A stretch of DNA of 64,000 nt from Oerskovia douganii (GTDB lineage Bacteria > Actinomycetota > Actinomycetes > Actinomycetales > Cellulomonadaceae): the NCBI RefSeq assembly GCF_015142735.1, contig NZ_JACSPN010000004.1:169229-233228 (forward strand). Direction: 5' to 3'. Below the pieces are notes generated by a model. The model worked only from the letters and a program-made list of their open reading frames with translations, did no database searches and had not been told where the DNA came from. Positions 44,990 to 53,086 of this stretch are shown here, piece after piece; within the stretch, counting starts at the first letter, position 1; the number at the start of each line of letters is the position of its first letter. The position numbers were made by a program, and so were the translations under genes.

Positions 44990-46062
44990 GAGTGCTCCAC
45001 GTCGTGCACTCCGACGCCTTCGCGGGCGTCGAGCGGCACGTCGCCCGACTCGCCCGGGCGCAGTCCGCCCACGGCAGCCAGGTCGTCGTCGTCGGCGGGG
45101 ACGTGCCCCGCATGCGGGAGACCATCGACGACCGGTCGGTGCGGGTACTGCCCGCCGGGTCCCTCGCACAGGTCGTGCGGACGGTCCGCACGACCGCCCC
45201 CGGCGCCGACGTCCTGCACGCCCACATGACGTCGGCCGAGGTCGCGGCCGCGCTCGCGGCGCCCACGGTCCGGGCCATGCCCCCCGTGGTCGCCACGCGC
45301 CACTTCGCGCGCCCCCGCGGCAGCGGCCCGGCAGCCGGCCTGACGGCAGCGGTCGCCCGCCGGCCCGTGCGCGCGCAGATCTCCATCAGCCGGTACGTCG
45401 CGGACCACGTGGACGGCGACAGCGTCGTCGTCCACCCCGGGATCGACGACCGCCCCCCGGCCCCCACCGCGTCCGACCGCGACCGCACCGTCCTGCTCGT
45501 CCAACGCCTCGAACCGGAGAAGCGCACCGACCTGGGCGTCCTCGCGTTCGCCGCGTCCCGCCTGCACGACGACGGCTGGCAGCTCCTCGTCGCGGGAAGC
45601 GGCTCCCAGCGTGCCCACCTCGAGACGCTCGCCGCCCGCGAGGGCCTCGGCGCGCACGTGCGGTTCCTCGGTGCACGGTCCGACGTGGACGACCTCATGC
45701 GCCACGCCGGCGTCCTGCTGGCCCCCTGCCCGATCGAGGGCCTGGGCCTCAGCGTCCTGGAAGCCATGTCCAACGCGCTGCCCGTGGTCGCGGCCGCCGC
45801 CGGCGGCCACCTCGAGACCCTCGCCGGGCTCGATCCCCTGGCCCTCTACCCGTCGACCGACGTCGCCCGCGCAGGAGAGCAGCTCGCGACCCTGGCCGCG
45901 TCCGCGTCGCGCCGGGACGCGTACGGCGAGGCCGCCCGCACGGTCCAGCGCACGCACTTCACGCCCCACGCCCAGGTCGACGGGACCGCCGCCGTGTACC
46001 GCGGCGTCGTCCGTCGTCCGCAGGCCCGCCCGGACGACCAGCATCGGAGCCCCTCGACGTGA
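44986..46062 (+). CDS. Glycosyltransferase family 4
   Basis: GT-B glycosyltransferase, 358 residues, starting VRVLHVVHSDAFAGVERHVARLARAQ. Donor half: VLLVQRLEPEKRTDLGVLAF, LLAPCPIEGLGLSVLEAMSNALPVV (EX7E) near residue 250. GTG at 44986 overlaps the previous stop and is preceded by GAAGGA. Third gene of the operon. Confidence 0.9.
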   Translation: MRVLHVVHSDAFAGVERHVARLARAQSAHGSQVVVVGGDVPRMRETIDDRSVRVLPAGSLAQVVRTVRTTAPGADVLHAHMTSAEVAAALAAPTVRAMPPVVATRHFARPRGSGPAAGLTAAVARRPVRAQISISRYVADHVDGDSVVVHPGIDDRPPAPTASDRDRTVLLVQRLEPEKRTDLGVLAFAASRLHDDGWQLLVAGSGSQRAHLETLAAREGLGAHVRFLGARSDVDDLMRHAGVLLAPCPIEGLGLSVLEAMSNALPVVAAAAGGHLETLAGLDPLALYPSTDVARAGEQLATLAASASRRDAYGEAARTVQRTHFTPHAQVDGTAAVYRGVVRRPQARPDDQHRSPST

Positions 46063-47231
46063 GCGCCCTCCCCCAGCCCACGGTGCACGAGCTCGTGGTC
46101 GTCTCGCTCGAGTCGTGGGACATCGTGTGGCGACGCAACCAGTACCTCGTGACCGAGCTCCTGCGCGCGGACCCGTCCCTGCGGGTCCTGTTCGTCGAGC
46201 CCGCGGCGGACCCGCTCCACGAGGCCCGCCGAGGGTTCCGGCCCCGTCCCGGCCTCGGCCTGCGCCGGGCCACCCCCGTCGAGGGGGTCGGCCCCGACCA
46301 GCTCTGGCTCTACCAGCCGACCAAGATCCTGCCGCGCCGCGTCGACCCGCGCGTCGACGCACGGCTCGCGTCCCTCGTCCGCCGCGCCGCGCGCAAGGTC
46401 GGGCTCACGCGCCCCGTGCTGTGGGTCAACGACCCTGCGGCGTCGACCCTCGCCCGGGACACCGACTGGCCGTCGCTGTACGACGTGACCGACGACTGGG
46501 TCGCGGCCGACCGACCGCCCGAGATACGCCGTCGGCTCCTCGCGGACGAGGCGCACCTCCTGGCGGAGTGCGACGAGGTGACCGTCTGCTCGCCCCACCT
46601 CGCCGCGAGCAAGGGCACGGGCCGGCCCGTCACGCTCATCACCAACGGGGTCGACGTCGACCGCTACCGGCAGCCCCGGGAACGGCCCGCCGACCTCCCC
46701 CCCGGCCCCGTGGCCCTCTACCTGGGCACCGTCCACCGTGACCGGTTCGACCTCGACCTGGTCACCCGGACCGCGACCGCGGCGGCCGGGGCAGGGACGG
46801 TCGTCGTCGTCGGGCCCGTGCTCGACCTGTCGAGCCAGGAGTACGACGACCTCGCGGCCGCGGGCGTGCGGCTCCTCGGAGCGCGTCCCTGGACCGACGT
46901 GCCCGCCTACCTCCAGCACGCGACCGCGCTCCTGGTCCCCCACCTCGTCGACGACTTCACCGACAGCCTCGACCCGCTCAAGCTCTACGAGTACCGGGCC
47001 GTCGGGCGCCCCGTCGTCGCCACCCCGGTCGCGGGGTTCCGCGACGCGGCCGACCCGCGTGTCACGGTCGCCGACCCGGCGGGCTACCCGCAGGCCGTGC
47101 GGGCGGCCCTGACCGCCCCGGCACGGACCGACACCCACCAGGACGACGACATCCCGACGTGGGACACCCAGGGCCGCGCGATGCGCGAGGTCATCGAGAG
47201 AGCCTGGCGGCTCGCCGCCACACCCCGCTGA
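46059..47231 (+). CDS. TuaH-like glycosyltransferase
   Basis: Glycosyltransferase, 390 residues, resembling the teichuronic-acid TuaH group: VVVSLESWDIVWRRNQYL at the start, VLFVEPAADPL, LWVNDPAA, LYDVTDDWVAAD and DEVTVCSPHLAASKG in the N-terminal half; TNGVDVDRYR, LYLGTVHRDRFDLDL and DSLDPLKLYEYRAVGRPVV in the donor half. GTG start overlaps the upstream stop (GTGA). Last gene of the rightward operon; its 3' end overlaps the convergent gene at 47191 by 41 bp. Confidence 0.87.
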   Translation: MSALPQPTVHELVVVSLESWDIVWRRNQYLVTELLRADPSLRVLFVEPAADPLHEARRGFRPRPGLGLRRATPVEGVGPDQLWLYQPTKILPRRVDPRVDARLASLVRRAARKVGLTRPVLWVNDPAASTLARDTDWPSLYDVTDDWVAADRPPEIRRRLLADEAHLLAECDEVTVCSPHLAASKGTGRPVTLITNGVDVDRYRQPRERPADLPPGPVALYLGTVHRDRFDLDLVTRTATAAAGAGTVVVVGPVLDLSSQEYDDLAAAGVRLLGARPWTDVPAYLQHATALLVPHLVDDFTDSLDPLKLYEYRAVGRPVVATPVAGFRDAADPRVTVADPAGYPQAVRAALTAPARTDTHQDDDIPTWDTQGRAMREVIERAWRLAATPR

Positions 47232-48486
47232 CGACCTCCGCGGTACGCGTCGCGGCGAAGCGCTCGCGCGCGACCTCGGCGGCGCGGCGGGCCCTCGCCG
47301 CCGCGTCCCGCGGGTGGTCAAGCACCGCCAGCACGCCCCGTGCCAAGGAGTCCGCGTCCCCCGGCTCGACGAGCTCACCGAGCGGCGCCGGGTCCTCCGG
47401 CGTGCCGGCGAGGACCTCGACGACTCCCCCCGCCCGGGTCGCGACGACCGGCACCTCCCGGATCATCGCCTCGACCACGACCTGGCCGAACGGTTCCGGG
47501 ACGGGCGACGCGTGGACGCACACGTCGAACCCGTCGAGCTCGGCCGCCGGGTCCGCCACGAACCCCACCCAGACGACGCGGTCCGCGACGCCGAGCCGGA
47601 CGGCCTCCGCACGGACCTCGTCCGCGTACCCCTCGGCACCGAAGCTGGGTTCGCCGACGAGCCGGAACGAGGCCCCCGGGTGGTCCACGAGCACGCGAGA
47701 CGCCGCCCGCACGAGCTCGAGCTGCCCCTTGGTCGGGCTGATCCGCCCGACCATGCCCACGACCGGGCCGGGGGCCACCTGCCCGGCGGCCACCTGCCCG
47801 GCGGCTGCCTGCCGGGCGGCTGCCTGCCCGGCGGCCACCTGCCGGGCGGCTGCCTGCCCGGTCGGGTGGCCGGTCGCGCGCCCACCGACCAGGACCTGGT
47901 CCGCGCCGAACCCCGGGTACGCCACGGTCGAGGGACCCGGGAGGGTCTCGGCCGTCGCGCGCGAGTTCACGATCACCGCGGCGGGCAGGCGCGACGCGGC
48001 CCAGCGGAAGGCACGGACGACCCGCGCCGGGAGGTAGTCGTCCGCGATCCTGTCGTGGACGTGCCAGACGAGCGCCGCGCGCGCGACCCGCGCGGGCACC
48101 ACGCCGAGGAGGTCGGCCTTGAGCGACGTCGTGTGGACCACGTCGGGTCTCAGCGCGCGGACCCGGCGGACGAGCGCCCAGGTGAAAGGGACCAGCCGCA
48201 GCAGGGAGACGAGCTGGGCGGCCCCCGCACGGCCGACGGCCTCACGCGAGGTCGAGACGGTGCGAGCGTCGAGCGGCAGCACCTCGACGACCGCACCGGC
48301 GGCCCGCAGGCGCGGGACGAGCGGACCGTCCGAGAACAGCAGCACCCGCACGTCGACGTCCGGGCCGAGCGCCTCGAGCAGGCGCACCAGCGCGAGCTCG
48401 GCACCGCCGAGCTGGCCCGTGTGGTCCAGGACGAGCACGCGCACCGGCCGGTCGGGGCCGACCCCGACCGCGCGTCCTGCCGTCAC
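47191..48486 (-). CDS. Glycosyltransferase family 4 with tandem-repeat linker
   Basis: GT-B glycosyltransferase, 431 residues. LVLDHTGQLGGAELALVRLLEAL and LVWHVHDRIADDYLP mark the acceptor half; VGMVGRISPTKGQLELVRAA and ASPVPEPFGQVVVEAMIREVPVVA the donor half. Between them, about residues 208-238, is a run of pentapeptide repeats (A-G/R-Q-A/V-A) encoded by six 15-bp units. GTG start at 48484-48486 overlaps the stop of the Wzz-like gene. Last gene of a leftward three-gene operon. Confidence 0.9.
   Translation of the reverse strand: MTAGRAVGVGPDRPVRVLVLDHTGQLGGAELALVRLLEALGPDVDVRVLLFSDGPLVPRLRAAGAVVEVLPLDARTVSTSREAVGRAGAAQLVSLLRLVPFTWALVRRVRALRPDVVHTTSLKADLLGVVPARVARAALVWHVHDRIADDYLPARVVRAFRWAASRLPAAVIVNSRATAETLPGPSTVAYPGFGADQVLVGGRATGHPTGQAAARQVAAGQAAARQAAAGQVAAGQVAPGPVVGMVGRISPTKGQLELVRAASRVLVDHPGASFRLVGEPSFGAEGYADEVRAEAVRLGVADRVVWVGFVADPAAELDGFDVCVHASPVPEPFGQVVVEAMIREVPVVATRAGGVVEVLAGTPEDPAPLGELVEPGDADSLARGVLAVLDHPRDAAARARRAAEVARERFAATRTAEVVSGVWRRAARLSR
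47773..47862 (-). repeat. Six 15-bp tandem repeats within a GT4 gene
   Basis: Units of the type GGCCACCTGCCCGGC and GGCTGCCTGCCGGGC, in frame, encoding Ala-Gly/Arg-Gln-Val/Ala-Ala pentapeptides in the interdomain linker. Because units are whole codons, gain or loss would change linker length without frameshift. Confidence 0.9.
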
Positions 48487-50357
48487 CAGCGGAACGGCAG
48501 CCTACGCCCCGCGCTGCTCTCCCCGGGTTCCGACTCCTCGCCCTTGCGGGCGGGGTTCGAGCGGGAACGCGTCTCGCCCGGCGTGCCGGGAGACGTCGAG
48601 ACCTTGCCCCACTCGGGGGACAGCAGCGGTCCCTGCCGCCCGCCGCCGGAGGACTGCGGCCGGGGGCCAGAGGCCTGCGGTCCCGTTCCCTGCGCGGGCG
48701 TCGCCCTGGTCGCGGCCGGGACGCCGGTGCCCACGGCTGCGGCCCGTTCCCGGGCGGCACGGCGCGGTTCGTCCACGTGCTCGTCGTTGTCGTCACGCGT
48801 CGGGGCGTCGGGCCGCTCCGCGGGGAGCGCCGGGGCCGACGGCTCCGTGTCTCCGGACGGGCGGTCGGGGTGCCCCGCGTCCTTGCGGTCCGGGTCGCCG
48901 TAGGTCGAGGCATAGAGCATCCGCCGGTCGCTCTTGACCCCGGCCAGCGCGATCCCCACCAGGGGGACGTTGTTGATGCGCAGGCGCTCGGAGGCCTCGG
49001 CGAGGACCGCGCGGTCGGTCTTCCCGGCGGAGGCGATCAGGACCACCCCCGTCGCGTAGCGCCCGAGGATCGTGGCGTCGGCGGCCGCGAGCACGGGTGG
49101 TGCGTCGATGACGAGCACCTCGGCGTCGTCGCTGAGGTCGGCGATCAGGTTGCCGGCACGGGTCGTCGCGAGGAAGTCCGCCGGGTCCATCTCCTCCTCC
49201 GGGACGGGGAAGACGCCCAGGTTGGGGATCGTGGTGGGGCGCAGCGTGTGCGGGTCGCCCGACCACCCCTCGGGAGGTGGCAGCACGCGGTCGAGCTCGG
49301 GGCGACGAAGGTCGCCCGAGACCGCGATCGTGCGCCGACCGCTCAGCGCGAACGACGCGGCGAGGTTCGCCGCGATGAAGGTACGGGGCGCGTGCGGGTC
49401 GGCCGCGGTCACGACGACGACGACCTTGTCGGCCTCCGCGAGGGAGACCTGGACGGCGGTCCTCAGCTCGCGGATCGACTCCGTGAACGGGGTCGCGACC
49501 TTCCGGGAGACCGGGAGGGTGTGCGTGTGGCTGTAGTCGCGGTCGGAGGACCGGACGCCGTAGAGCTCGGCGAGGACGGGGGTCTGCGCGAGGCGGGCGG
49601 CGGCGGCGGCGCCCCGCACGCGCACGTCGAGCCCGCGACGGGCGAACGCCAGCCCGATCCCGGCGACGAGGCCCGCCAACGCCGCGAGGACGAGCACCGT
49701 GGCCCGGCCCGGGCCGAGCGCCTCGGCCCCTGCGGCCGGGGTCTCCACCTCGCCCGGGACGCCGATCGCCCGCAGGGTGTTCGTCTGGACGGTCAGGCTC
49801 GTGTACTCGGTGACGATGGTCTCCTTCTCGGCGAGCGCGAGCGGGTCGTCCGAGTTGACGGAGAGGCGGGCGGTGACCCCGGCGAGCTGCTCGGCGAGGG
49901 CCTGTCTCCTGGCGTCGAGCGCCGCGACCTGGGCGTCGCGGAGGACCGTGAGCTGGGCGACGTAGGCGTCGGCGAACGCGTTGGCGACGTCCTGCGACTC
50001 CTGCGGGTCGAGGGTCTTGGCGCTGATCGCGATGACGCTCTGGCTCTCGCCGGGGTACTCGGCCGAGACCTGTGCCGCGAGGGCCGCGGGGGCGCCCGTG
50101 TAGCCCAGGGTCGTCGCTGCGGCGGCCACCACGGGCTCCGACGTGATGTCCCCGAGGTCGGTCGCGACCGTGACCTCGACGACCTGCTCACCACCCTGCG
50201 CCGTCTGCACGCCGACCAGCCTCACGGTCGCCGTCGCCTTGTAGACGGTCTCCTGCTGGTCGAGGTAGACGAACGCCCCGACCACCACCACGAGGACGGC
50301 CGCGAGGACGTAGTACTTGCCGTCCCACACCGTGCGGACGAACTCCCGGACTGTCAT
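48483..50357 (-). CDS. Wzz/BY-kinase-like chain-length regulator with degenerate Walker A
   Basis: Membrane co-polymerase fused to a tyrosine-kinase-like cytoplasmic domain, 624 residues. Two membrane helices (about 15-32 and 222-242) flank the Wzz-type extracellular region. The P-loop-like domain has VVVTAADPHAPRTFIAANLA near residue 320 where active BY-kinases have a GxGKST loop; the Lys and Gly are missing. The second Walker motif is IAVSGDLRRPEL (Asp kept) and Walker B is VLVIDAPPVL near 416. There is no C-terminal tyrosine cluster; the last roughly 120 residues are charged, Pro-rich and disordered-looking. It may regulate chain length without kinase activity. ATG overlaps the upstream gene's stop. 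Confidence 0.88.
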   Translation of the reverse strand: MTVREFVRTVWDGKYYVLAAVLVVVVGAFVYLDQQETVYKATATVRLVGVQTAQGGEQVVEVTVATDLGDITSEPVVAAAATTLGYTGAPAALAAQVSAEYPGESQSVIAISAKTLDPQESQDVANAFADAYVAQLTVLRDAQVAALDARRQALAEQLAGVTARLSVNSDDPLALAEKETIVTEYTSLTVQTNTLRAIGVPGEVETPAAGAEALGPGRATVLVLAALAGLVAGIGLAFARRGLDVRVRGAAAAARLAQTPVLAELYGVRSSDRDYSHTHTLPVSRKVATPFTESIRELRTAVQVSLAEADKVVVVVTAADPHAPRTFIAANLAASFALSGRRTIAVSGDLRRPELDRVLPPPEGWSGDPHTLRPTTIPNLGVFPVPEEEMDPADFLATTRAGNLIADLSDDAEVLVIDAPPVLAAADATILGRYATGVVLIASAGKTDRAVLAEASERLRINNVPLVGIALAGVKSDRRMLYASTYGDPDRKDAGHPDRPSGDTEPSAPALPAERPDAPTRDDNDEHVDEPRRAARERAAAVGTGVPAATRATPAQGTGPQASGPRPQSSGGGRQGPLLSPEWGKVSTSPGTPGETRSRSNPARKGEESEPGESSAGRRLPFRW

Positions 50358-51568
50358 GGGTTCCTCTTCCCTGAGGTGCTGGTGCCCCCGTGCACGATGC
50401 TCCGTTGGGCGTCGACGACCTCACGGAGCCGCGCGACGAAGCGTGGGATCGCGAACGTCTCGACGTGCGCGGTCAGGACGTCATCCTCCCACGGGACGTC
50501 CGAGGCGTCCTGGACTGCCCGCGCGACGAGCCGCGGCTCGGGGGCGTCGAAGAAGGTCCCCGTCACGCCGTCGACCACGGTGTCGAGGTAGCCGCCGTCG
50601 CGGAGCACCACGGAGGGGCGGCCGAAGGCCCCGGCCTCGAGCGGGGACAGCCCGTAGTCCTCGTAGGACGCCGCGACGAGCATCGAGCAGTTCCGGTAGA
50701 GCCAGCGCAGCTCGGGGTCGTCGACGCGCCCCAGGAGCGTGGTGCGGCCACGCGCCGCCACCGTGCCCGACGGCGAGCCCCACCGCCCGGAGACGGGGGC
50801 ACCGGTCGCGGCCAGGCCTTCGAGGCGCGCCCGGTCCGGGCCGTCCCCGACGATCACGAGGCGCCGGCCCGCGAGGCGGGCCGCCTCGACGAGGACGTCG
50901 ACGTTCTTGTAGGGCAGGAGCCGCGCGACGCACAGGAGGAACCCGGGCTCGATCCCGGGGACCTCCTGCTCGGGACCGGCGGGCAGCATCGCGGGGGGCG
51001 GGGGCAGGATCTCCGCCTCGATCCCGTACGCCTCGCGGATCGCGCGCTGGGTGACGGTGGAGTTGGCGAGGTAGACGTCGGCGCGCTCGGCCGCGCGCCG
51101 GTCCCACCCGCGCAGGGCGGGGGACAACGTGGCCAGGGCGGCCGAGGCGATACCGCCGCGGACCCGGTCGGCGGCGCCCCGCCCGTCGCGTCCCCCCAGG
51201 TAGCGGTCGCGCTGGTAGAGCCACCGGGCCGGGGCGTGGCAGTAGACGACGGTCCGTCCGGCGCCCTTGTACCCGTGGGCCCAGCCCGTGGAGCTCGCGA
51301 GCAGGACGTCTGCCTCGACGCGCTGGGCCGAGACCGCGGGGGCGAGCAAGGGCAGGGCGAGGCGGTGGTGCCGGCGCAGGGCGCCGACCCGGTCGAGCGG
51401 CGAGGTCCGCAGGTCGAGCCGGGAGAACTCGGGGAAGGTGCCCTCGTGGTCGTAGAGCGTCGTGTACATGGGCGAGCCGGGGAAGGCCTCGGCCAGCCAC
51501 AGCGCGACCCGTTCGGCGCCCCCGCGCTGGGTCGCGTAGTCGTGCGCGAGTGCCACACCCTCGGTCAT
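50354..51568 (-). CDS. Glycosyltransferase family 4
   Basis: GT-B glycosyltransferase, 404 residues. HDYATQRGGAERVALWLAEAF and VVYCHAPARWLYQRDRYL characterise the acceptor half; LCVARLLPYKNVDVLVEAARL and ASYEDYGLSPLEAGAFGRPSVV (E-X7-E-like) the donor half. ATG with GGAGGCACG upstream. First gene of the leftward operon that continues with the Wzz-like and a second GT4 gene, and the last gene of the glycan locus before pth. Confidence 0.9.
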   Translation of the reverse strand: MTEGVALAHDYATQRGGAERVALWLAEAFPGSPMYTTLYDHEGTFPEFSRLDLRTSPLDRVGALRRHHRLALPLLAPAVSAQRVEADVLLASSTGWAHGYKGAGRTVVYCHAPARWLYQRDRYLGGRDGRGAADRVRGGIASAALATLSPALRGWDRRAAERADVYLANSTVTQRAIREAYGIEAEILPPPPAMLPAGPEQEVPGIEPGFLLCVARLLPYKNVDVLVEAARLAGRRLVIVGDGPDRARLEGLAATGAPVSGRWGSPSGTVAARGRTTLLGRVDDPELRWLYRNCSMLVAASYEDYGLSPLEAGAFGRPSVVLRDGGYLDTVVDGVTGTFFDAPEPRLVARAVQDASDVPWEDDVLTAHVETFAIPRFVARLREVVDAQRSIVHGGTSTSGKRNP

Positions 51569-51741
51569 CGTGCCTCCGTCGTGGGGCAGGAGGCGGCCAC
51601 CCGCCCGGATTGGATATCGATCCAGCCTAGGGCGCTGTTATGTGCCAAAACGGGCGAGACGGACAAGTCACCCGGGTGAAACCGAGGGGCGGACGACGAT
51701 CCGCGGCCGGGGCCGGCGCCCGGGCGTTCCGCAGACCGAGG
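51569..51741 (-). promoter_or_regulatory. Promoter region at the pth-side edge of the glycan locus
   Basis: Unusually AT-rich for this window around 51609-51655. On the complement a -10 candidate TAGGCT (51624-51629) is identical to the one before eno. Upstream, GGTTTCACCCGGGTG (complement of 51669-51683) contains a TCACCCGGGTGA palindrome and matches the TTTCACC elements of other gaps in the locus. Confidence 0.4.
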
Positions 51742-52341
51742 TCAGGCCTTGGTGTGGAACTTCCCCTGGGCGGCGAGCAACCCCTCGGTGAGGACCATCT
51801 CCACGGCGTCCGCCGCGTCGTCGAGCAGGAACGGCAGCTCCTTGGCCTCCGCACCGGAGAAGTTCTTCAGGACGTAGTCCGCGGTGTCCATGCGTCCCGG
51901 AGGGCGCCCGACGCCCGCGCGGACGCGCACGTAGTCGCGCGTGCCGAGCGCCTTGGTGATGTCGCGCAGGCCGTTGTGCCCGCCCTCGCCGCCACCGGAC
52001 TTGAGCTTGATGTCGCCGAACGGGATGTCCACCTCGTCGTGGACGACGATCACGTGGTCGGGGTCGATGCCGAAGTACTGGGCGAGACCCGCGACGGGGC
52101 CGCCCGACGTGTTCATGTACGTCGACGGCTTGGCCAGCAGGACCCGTGGCCCCGGAGCACCGCCGGGCAGCACCCCGAGGCGCGCCTCGGCGACCGCGGC
52201 ACGCGCCTTGTGCGCGCTGAAGGTCGCTCCGGACCGCCCGGCCAGGACGTCGAGCACCATGTGCCCGACGTTGTGGCGGTTGCCCGCGTAGGTGGGTCCG
52301 GGATTCCCGAGCCCGACGACGAGCCACGGCTGATCGGTCAT
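51742..52341 (-). CDS. pth: Peptidyl-tRNA hydrolase
   Basis: Releases tRNA from peptidyl-tRNA that dropped off ribosomes; 199 residues, normal size. LVVGLGNPGPTYAGNRHNVG contains the catalytic His; KPSTYMNTSG, VVHDEVDIPFGDIKLK (catalytic Asp region) and GGGEGGHNGLRDI are canonical. ATG at 52341 with AGGTGAC upstream is chosen over a longer frame because homology begins at once. It lies downstream of rplY, separated by a strong hairpin, and originally would be followed by mfd. Confidence 0.97.
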   Translation of the reverse strand: MTDQPWLVVGLGNPGPTYAGNRHNVGHMVLDVLAGRSGATFSAHKARAAVAEARLGVLPGGAPGPRVLLAKPSTYMNTSGGPVAGLAQYFGIDPDHVIVVHDEVDIPFGDIKLKSGGGEGGHNGLRDITKALGTRDYVRVRAGVGRPPGRMDTADYVLKNFSGAEAKELPFLLDDAADAVEMVLTEGLLAAQGKFHTKA

Positions 52342-52372
52342 GTCACCTGGTCCTTCGACGACGTCTGGGAGA

Positions 52373-52416
52373 CGTGCGAGGCGTCCGGCGCCGTACGGCA
52401 CCGGACGCCTCGCACG
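52373..52416 (-). terminator. Strong hairpin terminator between rplY and pth
   Basis: A perfect 16-bp stem (52373-52388 with 52401-52416) and a 12-nt loop. It begins about 68 bp after the rplY stop and ends about 30 bp before the pth start. The longest perfect stem found in the window; no clear U-tract. Confidence 0.8.
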
Positions 52417-52483
52417 TTCGTGTCCTGCGGTCCGGGTGGTCACGCCCGCGGGTTCAGCGGGCGCCACCTCCGGAGAGTGAGGC

Positions 52484-53086
52484 TCAGGCCTCGGCGGGAG
52501 CCTCGTCGGTCGCCTCGGCGGCCTCGGCCTCGGCCTCGGCAGCGACCTCGCTGCGGGGCTCGGTGATCGCGACGACCGCGAGCTCGGGGTCGCCGTGGAA
52601 CACGGAGCCCTTGGGCAGCGTGATCTCGCCGGCGCGGACGATGTGACCGGCCTCGAGACCGTCGATGGAGACCTCGACGGACTCCGGCAGGTGCGTGGCC
52701 TCGGCCTCGAGGAGCAGCGTCTGCGACTCGACGACGTGGATCGTGCCGGGGGCGGACTCGCCGACGACGTGCACGTTGACCTCGACCTCGACCTTCTCGC
52801 CCTTCTTCACGATGAGGAGGTCGATGTGCTCGACGATCTGCTTGACCGGGTCGCGCTGGACGTCCTTGGCGATCGCGAGGACCGGCTTGCCGTCGAGCTC
52901 GATCGAGAACAGGGCGTTGGCCTGCTTGAGCGAGAGGGTCGTCACGTGCGCGGGCAGCGCGATGTGGACGGGCTCCGTGCCGTGCCCGTACAGGACGGCG
53001 GGGATCTGGTTGTTGCGGCGGATGCGGCGCGCGGCACCCTTGCCGAACTCGGTGCGGGACTCTGCGACAAGCTTGATCTCGGACAC
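52484..53086 (-). CDS. rplY: 50S ribosomal protein L25, CTC/TL5 form
   Basis: 5S-rRNA-binding ribosomal protein of the two-domain general-stress (CTC) type, 200 residues. The N-terminal L25 domain (EIKLVAESRTEFGKGAARRI, IPAVLYGHGTEPVHIALP) is followed by the TL5 beta domain (GEKVEVEVNVHVVGES, GLEAGHIVRAGEITLPKGS), and an acidic Ala/Glu tail. GTG at 53086 has AGGAG 6 nt upstream. A 200-nt leader separates it from its promoter. Confidence 0.96.
   Translation of the reverse strand: MSEIKLVAESRTEFGKGAARRIRRNNQIPAVLYGHGTEPVHIALPAHVTTLSLKQANALFSIELDGKPVLAIAKDVQRDPVKQIVEHIDLLIVKKGEKVEVEVNVHVVGESAPGTIHVVESQTLLLEAEATHLPESVEVSIDGLEAGHIVRAGEITLPKGSVFHGDPELAVVAITEPRSEVAAEAEAEAAEATDEAPAEA

Noticed and set aside
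48483-50357. Active tyrosine kinase annotation
   Set aside because: The P-loop lysine and glycine and the tyrosine tail are missing, so kinase activity is not claimed.
15044-51568. Genomic island with mobile-element boundaries
   Set aside because: No transposase, integrase, tRNA-end duplication or flanking direct repeat was found; the only tRNA is about 6 kb away and intact.
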